From Massilia sp. KIM (GTDB lineage: Bacteria > Pseudomonadota > Gammaproteobacteria > Burkholderiales > Burkholderiaceae_D): a DNA stretch of 64,000 nucleotides. Positions 45,524 through 53,297 of the stretch are shown here, piece after piece (the first letter of the stretch is position 1; every line of letters starts with the position of its first letter). The translations under genes were made by a program, and so were the position numbers. The notes beneath the pieces are model-generated. The model did not search any database. It was not told the origin of the DNA and saw only the letters and a list, made by a program, of their open reading frames with translations. Location of the stretch: positions 3,310,391-3,374,390 of the forward strand of contig NZ_MVAD01000001.1 of NCBI RefSeq assembly GCF_002007115.1, given 5' to 3'.

Positions 45524-47138
45524 CTTCACCGGAGTCACTCTCCCGCATTGCAGCGCCAACCATGAGGGACTTTTCGCCGACTCGAAGCCTGAATGTCAGG
45601 TCAGATCTTGAAAATTCGATGATCCGAGCCTGGTTTCCGGCCTCTAAGCGGACGATGCGGTGAGTGTCAGTGTCATCAAGAACGATACGGTCGATTGAAC
45701 GGCTCAAGGCATACCGAAGTCGGTCAAGCATCTGGCCCTTGTCACCATCCTGCATAGCACTTACCAAGCTCTGGACGGCGTCAACATGGTCTAACCGGGT
45801 AGCGTTCTTCAGCTCTACTGCGGACAACTCATGCTCGGCGTTAGCAAGCTCCTGCGATGCCTTCAATTCTCGACTTTCAGCGTCTCTAAGGGCCATCTGA
45901 AGGGCAGGAGAGAACTCGGTTCCGGCCTCAACCGCTCTCAGAAGGTTAGCAACACTTGTGCGGGCCAGGGCCAGTGCAGCCTTAGCTTCGGTAACCCTCC
46001 CCTGCAACCGCTTCCTGTCGCTGTCTTTCAGCTTCACGTGCGGCAGTAGATCGCTTGCTAGAACATTCTTCACTGCCATCTCCAGAGGCGGAGCTTTCCA
46101 CGACTGCATTCCACAAGTCATTTTGCATCGCAGACGCGGGGTTGGGTCGAACTTGGAGGCTCCCTTCCGGACCATCGGACTCCCACACTTCCCGCAGATA
46201 ACCAGACCGGTAAAAATCGTGTTTGCACCAGTCGTCGCCCTAGGGCCGCGGGGGAGTAGTGCATCCTTCCTCAACCGTTGCGCATCTAAGTACTGCGCAC
46301 GCTCCACGATGACAGGGTAGTAGTTCTCAATCGGCTCCCCTTGTTCAACGCGCTTCCTGGGATCAGATGGATCGTGCGAGTACGGCTGGTATCGTCCCAT
46401 GACGGCCGGATTAAGGAGGATCCGCCTTACGGCGGTCTCCGTCCATTTTTTTCCTGAACCGCTTGCTGTTGGGTGGCCCTCACGGTTCATCACTGTACAA
46501 ATGGCTCGTTGCCCAAGTCCCTCTTTGGTCGCAAGATCGAAAACGCGGCGGATGACCGCAGCCCTTTCCTCGATAACTTCAAATTGGCCGCCAACCACAC
46601 GTAGCCATCGAGGAGTCATTGCAGTGATCGGTTTGCCACCCCTAGCATCTACCTGTTTTTTCTTGGTCCAGGCCGAGCGCAGACGCTCTCCCTTGACCTT
46701 ACTTTCCTCATGGGCGCGGAACATGACGATGATGCTGACCAGTAGAGAGGCGGGGTCAGACCTGAGGCTCTCCTTGGTGTACTCCCTGCCATCGGCAAGG
46801 GTTACTACAGTCACCCCTCGGCTCACAATGGACTGGAGAAGCGCAAGAGCGTCCACAGCAGGTTGACGACTGAGGCGGTCTAGGTTTTCAATCAATAAGT
46901 ATGACCCTTCCTCTACAATTCCGCTGTCGATTGCTGCGATGAAGAGGCTCAATCCGCCGGTTTTTGCATGGTCCCCACGGAAGGCAGATTTACCCAGATC
47001 GTTGAATGACAGAGTGTCATCAAGAGTGAGCCCATGGGACAGAGCGTACTGCTTACTCTTGTCCAGTTGTCTTCTATGGCTATCCCCCTTGCTCTGCTCC
47101 GGGGTCGAGAAACGTATGTAAGAGTAGGCGACTGGCAT
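45504..47138 (-). CDS. Large serine recombinase with zinc ribbon, probable integrase of the element
   Basis: 544 residues from the ATG at 47138, with AAGGA 8 bases upstream; the open frame beyond is antisense comM. Catalytic Ser11 is in YSYIRFSTPEQ, conserved arginine in ENLDRLSRQP. A recombinase domain follows (RAICTVMNREGHPTASGSGKKWTETAVRRILLNPAVMGRY), then a zinc ribbon (CGKCGSPM...CKMTCGM) and a coiled coil rich in Ala/Leu/Glu, the standard integrase order. The start is only about 22 bases from the terminal inverted repeat, so its promoter spans the junction and depends on what lies outside the element. This position favours it as the enzyme that inserted the element in comM. Confidence 0.92.
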   Translation of the reverse strand: MPVAYSYIRFSTPEQSKGDSHRRQLDKSKQYALSHGLTLDDTLSFNDLGKSAFRGDHAKTGGLSLFIAAIDSGIVEEGSYLLIENLDRLSRQPAVDALALLQSIVSRGVTVVTLADGREYTKESLRSDPASLLVSIIVMFRAHEESKVKGERLRSAWTKKKQVDARGGKPITAMTPRWLRVVGGQFEVIEERAAVIRRVFDLATKEGLGQRAICTVMNREGHPTASGSGKKWTETAVRRILLNPAVMGRYQPYSHDPSDPRKRVEQGEPIENYYPVIVERAQYLDAQRLRKDALLPRGPRATTGANTIFTGLVICGKCGSPMVRKGASKFDPTPRLRCKMTCGMQSWKAPPLEMAVKNVLASDLLPHVKLKDSDRKRLQGRVTEAKAALALARTSVANLLRAVEAGTEFSPALQMALRDAESRELKASQELANAEHELSAVELKNATRLDHVDAVQSLVSAMQDGDKGQMLDRLRYALSRSIDRIVLDDTDTHRIVRLEAGNQARIIEFSRSDLTFRLRVGEKSLMVGAAMRESDSGEATRWIP

Positions 47139-47159
47139 TAGAGGTTCCTTACAAAACGA

Positions 47160-47196
47160 CACTGGCAAATTGTAGCCCACCTTCACCATCGTCGGC
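47160..47196 (-). other. Right junction (attR-like) with terminal inverted repeat
   Basis: CACTGGCAAATTGT (47160-47173) is the inverted counterpart of 35001-35014, 12 of 14 bases matching. comM homology resumes at 47182 (F-T-I-V-G, 47182-47196), repeating the edge at 34985-34999; even the two codons before it (CCC ACC) resemble the comM sequence on the left (CCC TCG). Confidence 0.7.
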
Positions 47197-48612
47197 CTGC
47201 CTGAAACCGAAGTGCGCGAAGCCAAGGATCGCGTGCGCGCCGCCCTGCAGAACGCGGGCTTCGAGGTGCCGGCGCGGCGCATCACCATCAACCTGGCGCC
47301 GGCCGACCTGCCCAAGGAGTCCGGCCGTTTCGACCTGCCGATCGCGCTCGGCATCCTGGCCGCCTCGCGCCAGCTCCGCGGCGAGCTGCTGGACGGCTTC
47401 GAGTTCGCGGGCGAGCTCTCGCTCTCGGGCGAACTGCGCCCGGTGCGCGGCGCGCTGGCCATGACCTTCGCCATGCAGCGCCAGCGGGAAGGGGCGCGCG
47501 CCATCGTCCTGCCGGCGGCCAATGCCGACGAAGCGGCGCTGGTCGAGGACGCGGCGGTCTACCCGGCGCGCAGCCTGCTCGAGGTGTGCGCGCATTTTTC
47601 CTCCATGCCGGACGCGCCGCGCCTGGCCCGCCACCGGCGCGCCGCGCCGCAAGCGGCGCCCGTCTATCCCGACTTCGCCGAGGTGAAGGGCCAGCAACAG
47701 GCCAAGCGCGCGCTCGAGGTGGCGGCGGCTGGCCTGCATTCCGTGCTGCTGGTCGGGCCGCCGGGCGCCGGCAAGAGCATGCTGGCGGCGCGCTTTCCCG
47801 GCCTGCTGCCGCCGCTCGGCGCCCACGAGGCCCTGGAGTCGGCCGCCGTGCAGTCACTGGCCGGCGGCTTCTCGCCCGAACGCTGGGGGCGCCGCCCGTT
47901 TCGCAGCCCGCACCACACCAGCTCCGCCGTGGCCCTGGTGGGCGGCGGCCACCTGCCGCGTCCGGGCGAAGTCTCACTGGCCCACCACGGCGTGCTGTTC
48001 CTGGACGAGTTGCCCGAATTCGACCGGCGCGTGCTGGAGGTGCTGCGCGAGCCGCTCGAATCCGGGACCATCACGATCTCGCGCGCGGCCCACCAGGCCG
48101 ACTTTCCCGCCCGCTTCCAGCTGATCGCGGCCATGAACCCCTGCCCCTGCGGCTGGCTGGGCCACATCTCGGGAAAGTGCCGCTGCACCGAAGAGGCGGT
48201 GCTGCGCTACCAGGGCCGCCTCTCCGGCCCCCTGCTCGACCGCATCGACCTGCAGTTGCCGGTGGCCGCCCTGCCGCCCGACGCCATGGGCGAGCAGGCC
48301 GGCGGCGAAAGGAGCGAGGCGATCGCGGCGCGCGTGGCGCGGGCGCATGCCCGCCAGCTGGAGCGCCAGGGGAAGCCCAACACCCGCCTGGCCCCGTCCG
48401 AAATCGACGACTTTTGCCGGCCGGACGACGCCGGCCGCCAGCTGCTGCACGCCGCCGCGCGCCACCTGCACTGGTCGGCGCGCGCCTACCACCGCGTGCT
48501 CAAGGTGGCGCGCAGCATCGCCGACCTGGCAGGCAGGGATGCGGTGCAGGCGCCGCACGTGGCGGAGGCGATCCAGTACCGGCGCGCCCTGCGCGAGCGC
48601 TCAAGCGGCTGA
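47182..48612 (+). pseudogene. comM: comM (yifB) 3' fragment
   Basis: In-frame ComM/YifB sequence from FTIVGLPETEVREAKDRV to the stop at 48612, 476 residues; a TAG at 47173-47175 blocks translation from inside the element. It holds the N-terminal Lon-protease-like domain, Walker A (VGPPGAGKSML), Walker B (GVLFLDELPEF), the C4 zinc-like block NPCPCGWLGH...CRC and the C-terminal Mg-chelatase domain. Together with the 5' fragment it would make a normal ComM of about 510 residues. An internal ATG at 47212 could restart translation without the first 46 residues, but no ribosome-binding site is clear. Confidence 0.95.
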
Positions 48613-48622
48613 CGGCGCGCTC

Positions 48623-49831
48623 TCAGGAGCGGATTGCGGCCGGCCCCGCTGGCCTGACACGGGCAATGACCAGCACCAACAGCGCCGCCAGCAGTTCGAA
48701 GCCGCCACCCACCCAGCCCACCTCGCCGGCCGACAGGCGCGCCACCGTCAGCCCGCCCAGCATGGCGCCGAAGGAGAAGCCTGCGTACTGGAAGGAGGCG
48801 TTCAAGGACAGCACCACCGGCGCCAGCGCCACGCCGCCGCTGGCGACCAGGCTGCTCTGCTGCGCTGGGAAGAAGCTCCAGGTCGACAGGCCCCACAGCA
48901 CGATGCCGGGCGCCACCACCACCAGGCTCCAGTGGCCCAGGTCGGCCAGCAGCGACAGGTAGGCGAAGGCCGCCATCAGCGCCAGCAGCGAGGGCAGCAC
49001 CACGCGCCGTGCGCCGAAGCGATCGGTCGCGCGTCCGCCCAGCATCAGGCCGGTGGCCGCCGCCGCGCCCCACAGCAGCATCACGCCGCTCATCTGTTCG
49101 AGCGGCATGCCGCTCACCTGCCCCAGGTAGGGCGCGAGATAGGTCAGCACCGCATAGGTGCCGGTGCCCCACAGGAAGGTCACGAACAGGGTCGGCAGCA
49201 CGCCCGGAAGGCGCGCGGCGTTCAGGCGTTCGCGCAGGCTGGGCGGCGCGTTGGCGGCGCCCAGCGACCTGGGCAGGCCGACTGCGAGCCCGATCGCGGC
49301 GGCTGTCGACAGCAGGGCAACGGCGGCGAAGGTGGCGCGCCAGCCGGCCAGGTTGCCGAGCAGGGTCCCGAGCGGCACGCCGACCACGATGGCCACGGTC
49401 ATGCCGCCGCTGACGATGGCCAGCGCGCGTCCGCGCTGTTCGGGCGCGGCCAGCAGGCTGGCCAGGGCGTTGGCGCTGGGCGCGTACAGGCCGGCGGTAA
49501 GCGCGAGCAGCACGCGCGCCGCCAGCAGGCCGGCATAGCTGTCGCTGGCCCAGGCCAGCGCGTTCCCGAGCGCGAACACGGCCATGCCCCCGACCAGCAC
49601 CAGGCGGCGCGGCAAATTGGCGGTGAAGATCGCCAGCAGCGGACCGCCGAAGGCGTAGGTCAGCGCGAAGGCGGTGACGAGCTGGCCGGCCGAGGCTTCG
49701 CTGATCGCCAGGTCGGCGGCGATGTGCGGCAGCAGGCCGGCGATCATGAAGCTCTCGGTGCCGATGGCGAAGGTGCCCAGGGCGAGCACCATCAGCAGCG
49801 GGCGTGGCAGGGGTGGGGATTGGGTGGCCAT
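48623..49831 (-). CDS. MFS exporter (AraJ/YdhP-like drug:H+ antiporter)
   Basis: 402 residues from ATG 49831 with GGAG 7 bases upstream; the longer frame is not supported. Twelve hydrophobic segments. It has the motif-A-like loop GGPLLAIFTANLPRRLVLVGG after TM2, and the efflux motif C region GGMTVAIVVGVPLGTLLGN in TM5. The start ALGTFAIGTESFMIAGLLPHIA is typical of the AraJ/YdhP/PbuE group. It probably exports a small molecule or sugar. It lies downstream of the TetR gene on the same strand (96 bases), so it may share that regulator and respond to the same signal as the divergent operon. It converges on the comM remnant. Confidence 0.88.
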   Translation of the reverse strand: MATQSPPLPRPLLMVLALGTFAIGTESFMIAGLLPHIAADLAISEASAGQLVTAFALTYAFGGPLLAIFTANLPRRLVLVGGMAVFALGNALAWASDSYAGLLAARVLLALTAGLYAPSANALASLLAAPEQRGRALAIVSGGMTVAIVVGVPLGTLLGNLAGWRATFAAVALLSTAAAIGLAVGLPRSLGAANAPPSLRERLNAARLPGVLPTLFVTFLWGTGTYAVLTYLAPYLGQVSGMPLEQMSGVMLLWGAAAATGLMLGGRATDRFGARRVVLPSLLALMAAFAYLSLLADLGHWSLVVVAPGIVLWGLSTWSFFPAQQSSLVASGGVALAPVVLSLNASFQYAGFSFGAMLGGLTVARLSAGEVGWVGGGFELLAALLVLVIARVRPAGPAAIRS

Positions 49832-49927
49832 CCGGTTCTCCGTCGATGTCTGGGTTAGCGACATCTTTCCAGAGACACGGGCGGAGAATCGGACGAAGAC
49901 ACCGCGATTCCGGCCTTCGCTCCACAT

Positions 49928-50533
49928 TTATCGGCCCTTGCGGCTCGGCTCCTTCAGCAATCCCGATGCAAGGGTACGGAAACTCTCGACCGCGCTGACC
50001 GAAGCAGCCTGAGGATCCTCGGCATGCGCGATCCACAGCGCCGCTCCGAGCAATGCGCCATTGACCAGGCGGGCAGTAGCCAGCGCGTCGACCGGATGGA
50101 TTGCGCCCTCCTCCATCAAGCGCTCGAGGCTGTTCTGGGTGCTGCGCACGCAGGCGTTCTGGCCGGCCCATTGCGAGGGATCGCCCAGCACCGCAGGCCC
50201 GTCGAGCAGCATGATGCGCTGGATCTCGGGTTCGAGCGCCATGTTGATATAGGCGATCGATTCCTCGACGAAGCCTTCCCAGGCGGTCGGCGCGGCCTCT
50301 AGGATCGCGCTCAGGCGCTGCATCATCTCGGCGTCGATCTGCGCCACCACCGCCTGCAGCAAGCCTTTCTTGTCGCCGAAATGGTGGTACAGCGCGCCGC
50401 GCGTCAATCCCGCCTGGGCCGTCAGCTCATCCATCGAACTGTCGGCGTACCCCTTCTGCGCGAAGGCCTCCCGGGCTGCCCTGATCAGCTTGGCCTGGGT
50501 CTCGGCAATCATCTCTGTCCGCTTCTGCGCCAT
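49928..50533 (-). CDS. TetR-family repressor
   Basis: 201 residues from the ATG at 50533 with GGAG 6 bases upstream. The N-terminal helix-turn-helix is TQAKLIRAAREAFAQKGYADSSMDELTAQAGLTRGALYHHFGDKKGLL, followed by a ligand domain. It is divergent from the AcoX-like operon, and the gap holds three copies of one palindrome that cover the promoter, so it almost certainly represses both directions until a ligand binds. The ligand may be an acid or acyl-CoA made by the operon, which encodes an acyl-CoA ligase. Confidence 0.92.
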   Translation of the reverse strand: MAQKRTEMIAETQAKLIRAAREAFAQKGYADSSMDELTAQAGLTRGALYHHFGDKKGLLQAVVAQIDAEMMQRLSAILEAAPTAWEGFVEESIAYINMALEPEIQRIMLLDGPAVLGDPSQWAGQNACVRSTQNSLERLMEEGAIHPVDALATARLVNGALLGAALWIAHAEDPQAASVSAVESFRTLASGLLKEPSRKGR

Positions 50534-50555
50534 CGTTTCTCCAAAAATATTTTCA

Positions 50556-50626
50556 CATACGATGCGTATGCCAATTGACATACGCCTTGTATGTCAATAC
50601 TATACCTGACATACGGCGCGTATGTG
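50556..50626. promoter_or_regulatory. Three tandem TetR-type operators
   Basis: Half-sites CATAC/GTATG separated by 5 bases occur three times: CATACGATGCGTATG (50556-50570), GACATACGCCTTGTATGTC (50577-50595) and GACATACGGCGCGTATGTG (50608-50626). The conserved core is CATAC-N5-GTATG and the spacers differ, as expected for a real binding site. They lie between tetR and the AcoX-like gene. Confidence 0.85.
50575..50603 (+). promoter_or_regulatory. Sigma-70 promoter of the AcoX-gcvP-like operon
   Basis: A perfect -35 TTGACA (50575-50580), a 17-base spacer and -10 TACTAT (50598-50603). The middle operator lies wholly in the -35/spacer region, so a bound repressor would exclude RNA polymerase. 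Confidence 0.75.
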
Positions 50627-50677
50627 AATCCGCACGACAGTCTGTCCGCGCGCCTCCACTTCAACAAGGAGCGCTTC

Positions 50678-51850
50678 ATGCAGCAGCCTGGCAGCCCGCC
50701 GGCCGGTCACGTTCCGACCCGGCCCAGGACGATCGGCCTGATCGTCAACCCGATCGCCGGCATGGGAGGCCGGGTGGGACTCAAAGGAACCGACGGAGAC
50801 GCGGTACTGGTCGAGGCGCGCCGGCGCGGCGCCCATCCGCAAGCGGCGGCGCGCACGCTGCTTGCGCTACGGCGACTCGCCGCTGACAGCGCGCCCTCGA
50901 GTTCATTCACCTTGCTCACCGGCGCCGGCGACCTCGGCGAATCGGTCGCCCGCGAAGCCGGCTTCACGCCACGCCTGATTTACGCGGCCCAGGCTTCGAC
51001 CACCCGGCCACGAGACACGCGCCAGGCCGCCCGTGCGATGCTCGAGGCCGGCGCCGACCTGCTGCTGTTCGCCGGCGGCGACGGCACGGCGCGTGACGTG
51101 CTGGCGGCGGTCGGCGACGCTTTGCCGGTACTCGGCATTCCTGCCGGGGTGAAGATGGTGTCGGCGGTTTTCGGCACCACGCCCGAGAACGTCGGCGCGC
51201 TGGCCGCGCGCTTCCTGGCTGGCGATCCCGCCGTGCGCCTGCGCGACGCCGAGGTAATGGACGTCGACGAGGACGCCGTGCGGCGCGACCACGTGTCAGC
51301 GCGCCTCTATGGTTTCGCGCGCAGCCCGCACCTGCGCCAACTGACGCAGAACGCGAAAGCCGGCTCGCTGCCCAGCGGCGATGCCGCGCTGGATGCGCTC
51401 GCCCGCGAGATCGCCGCCGAGATGCGCCGTGACTGCCTGTACCTCATCGGACCGGGAACCAGCACCCGGCGCGTGATGAGCGCCCTTGGCCTGCCCTCCA
51501 CCCTGCTCGGCGTGGACGCCGTGCTGGACGGCCGGCTGCTGGGGGCCGATCTCGACGAAGCTGCCCTGCTGCGCCTGATGGAGCGACATGAGACCCGGAT
51601 CGTGGTCGGCGTGCTCGGCGGGCATGGCAGCCTGTTCGGGCGCGGCAACCAGCAGATCAGCGCGGAGATCATCCGCAAGACCGGCCGCGACAACATCATC
51701 GCCATCGCCTCGCTCGACAAGCTGCTGGGACTCGAGACCCGTTGCCTGCAAGTCGACACAGGCGATGACGAGACCGATGCCATGCTGACGGGCTACCTGC
51801 CGATCCGGACGGCGCCAGACCGCAGCATCTACTTCCAGGTCAAGTCCTGA
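50678..51850 (+). CDS. ATP-NAD kinase-like / AcoX-family protein
   Basis: 390 residues from the ATG at 50678 with AAGGAG 6 bases upstream; the longer frame is not supported. The N-terminal domain is NAD-kinase-like: TIGLIVNPIAGMGGRVGLKGTDG and the nucleotide-binding FAGGDGTARDVLAA. The C-terminal half has GPGTSTRRVMSALGLPSTLLGVDAV and GGHGSLFGRGNQQIS, the layout of AcoX proteins known from acetoin gene clusters, whose reaction is not established. It probably phosphorylates a small molecule or cofactor. It is the first gene of the operon with the two gcvP-like genes and a CoA ligase. Confidence 0.85.
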   Translation: MQQPGSPPAGHVPTRPRTIGLIVNPIAGMGGRVGLKGTDGDAVLVEARRRGAHPQAAARTLLALRRLAADSAPSSSFTLLTGAGDLGESVAREAGFTPRLIYAAQASTTRPRDTRQAARAMLEAGADLLLFAGGDGTARDVLAAVGDALPVLGIPAGVKMVSAVFGTTPENVGALAARFLAGDPAVRLRDAEVMDVDEDAVRRDHVSARLYGFARSPHLRQLTQNAKAGSLPSGDAALDALAREIAAEMRRDCLYLIGPGTSTRRVMSALGLPSTLLGVDAVLDGRLLGADLDEAALLRLMERHETRIVVGVLGGHGSLFGRGNQQISAEIIRKTGRDNIIAIASLDKLLGLETRCLQVDTGDDETDAMLTGYLPIRTAPDRSIYFQVKS

Positions 51851-51884
51851 CCTGCTTCCAACCCATCAATTCGAAGGATGTGAT

Positions 51885-53297
51885 ATGAACGACCTTAGCG
51901 CCCACCCGCGCGCCCATCCCTATATGGCGAACTCGGTGCCGGCAATCCAGCAGGAGATGCTCGACGCCATCGGCGTCGCCGACGTCGAACAGTTGTTCGC
52001 GCAGATCCCGGCCGAGCATCGGTTGCGCAGTCCGATCGCGCTGCCGCCCGCGCTGGCGGAAAACGAACTGCGCCGCCACCTCCTCGCGACGCTCTCGAAG
52101 AACCGGACCGCCGAGCAGAACCTGAATTTTCTCGGCGCCGGGATCTGGCAGCATCATGTCCCCGCCGCCTGCGACGAAGTCGTGCGCCGCAACGAGTGGC
52201 TGACCTCGGTGTTCGGCGAGCCGAGTTCCGACCACGGCCGCAACCAGGCCTGGTTCGAGTTCTGCAGCCAGCTCGGCGAGCTGCTCGACCTCGATCTGGT
52301 CGGCCTGCCAGTGCGCAGCTGGGGCGTCGCCGCCGGCCACGCGATCCGCATGGCCGCGCGTCTCACCGGACGCGACGAGGTGGTGGTGGTGCGGGCGATC
52401 GATCCCGAGCGCCTGTCGGTGATCCACAATTTCTGCGAACCGGCCGCGATGGCGGGCCACATCGCCACACGCCTGGTCGACTACGATCCGGCAACCGGAC
52501 TCATGGACCTGGCCCACCTGCGCCGGCTGGTCGGACCGCGCACCGCGGCCGTGTATTTCGAGACGCCGTCCTATTTCGGCGTGATCGAACGCCAGGGCGC
52601 TGAAATCGCCGACATTGCCCATGCCGCCGGCGCCGAAGTGATCGTCGGCGTCGACCCGATCTCGCTCGGGGTGCTGGCGACGCCGGTGAGCTACGGCGCC
52701 GACATCGTGGTCGGCACCACGCAGCCGCTCGGCGTGCACATGAACGCCGGCGGGGGCGCGAGCGGCTTCATCGCCTCGCGTGACGAGGAACGCTACGCCC
52801 ACCAGTACCCGACGCTATTCATCAGCATCGCCGAGACGAGCGTGCCGGGTGAGCACGGCTTCGGACTGAGCCTGTTCGAGCAGTCGTCCTACGGGCTGCG
52901 CGACAAGGGTAACGACTGGACCGGCCACTCGGTGTACATGTGGGCGATCGCCAACGCGGTCTACATGGCGATGATGGGCCCCCAGGGCTTCGCCGAAGTC
53001 GGAGAGCTGATCCTGCAGCGCGCTCACTATGCCGCACGCCGCCTGGCCCAGGTCCCGGGCCTGCGGGTCGGCTTCCCGTCCGGCTTCTTCAAGGAGTTCG
53101 TCGTCAACGTCGACGCCACCGGGCTGACCGTGGCCGAGATCAACCGACGACTGCTTGCGCACGGCATCTTTGGCGGCAAGGACTTGTCCGCCGACTTCCC
53201 CGAACTCGGTGCATGCGCGCTCTATTGCGTTACCGAGATCCATACCCTGGCCGACATCGAACGTCTGGCCGCGACGCTGCAGGAGATCACACAATGA
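51885..53297 (+). CDS. gcvPA: Diverged glycine dehydrogenase (decarboxylating) subunit 1 homologue
   Basis: 470 residues with AAGGA 7 bases before the ATG. It follows the GcvPA fold: HPYMANSVPAIQQEMLDAIGVADVEQLFAQIP, NLNFLGAGIWQHHVPA (family: FLGAG---HHVP), then PLP-fold core. Elsewhere it departs from true GcvPA: the usual YQAEISQG block reads FGEPSSDHGRNQAWFEF, and the YDGATA block reads SWGVAAGHA. These are substrate-side positions, so glycine may not be the substrate. Its stop overlaps the start of the partner subunit (ATGA). No gcvH or gcvT is present in the window. Confidence 0.85.
   Translation: MNDLSAHPRAHPYMANSVPAIQQEMLDAIGVADVEQLFAQIPAEHRLRSPIALPPALAENELRRHLLATLSKNRTAEQNLNFLGAGIWQHHVPAACDEVVRRNEWLTSVFGEPSSDHGRNQAWFEFCSQLGELLDLDLVGLPVRSWGVAAGHAIRMAARLTGRDEVVVVRAIDPERLSVIHNFCEPAAMAGHIATRLVDYDPATGLMDLAHLRRLVGPRTAAVYFETPSYFGVIERQGAEIADIAHAAGAEVIVGVDPISLGVLATPVSYGADIVVGTTQPLGVHMNAGGGASGFIASRDEERYAHQYPTLFISIAETSVPGEHGFGLSLFEQSSYGLRDKGNDWTGHSVYMWAIANAVYMAMMGPQGFAEVGELILQRAHYAARRLAQVPGLRVGFPSGFFKEFVVNVDATGLTVAEINRRLLAHGIFGGKDLSADFPELGACALYCVTEIHTLADIERLAATLQEITQ

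Larger units (their letters stand above)
35000..47181. mobile_element. About 12.2-kb integrative element with three large serine recombinases, inserted in comM
   Basis: The element lies between comM codon 36 and the next comM codons at 47182, a unit of 12,197 bp between the duplicated edges. It has lower GC, different codon use and long AT-rich gaps compared with both flanks. It carries a tandem pair of large serine recombinases at the left end, a third at the right end reading outward-in from the junction, a small resolvase, and about ten other genes, none of them housekeeping. No transposase, relaxase, coupling protein, phage structural gene, tRNA or antibiotic-resistance gene is seen. It is therefore an integrative but probably not self-transmissible element; whether it is one element or a nested pair is open. 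Confidence 0.9.

Noticed and set aside
35000..47181. Prophage, Tn7/AbaR-type transposon or conjugative element
   Set aside because: No phage structural, transposase, relaxase or type IV secretion genes; serine recombinases explain mobility.
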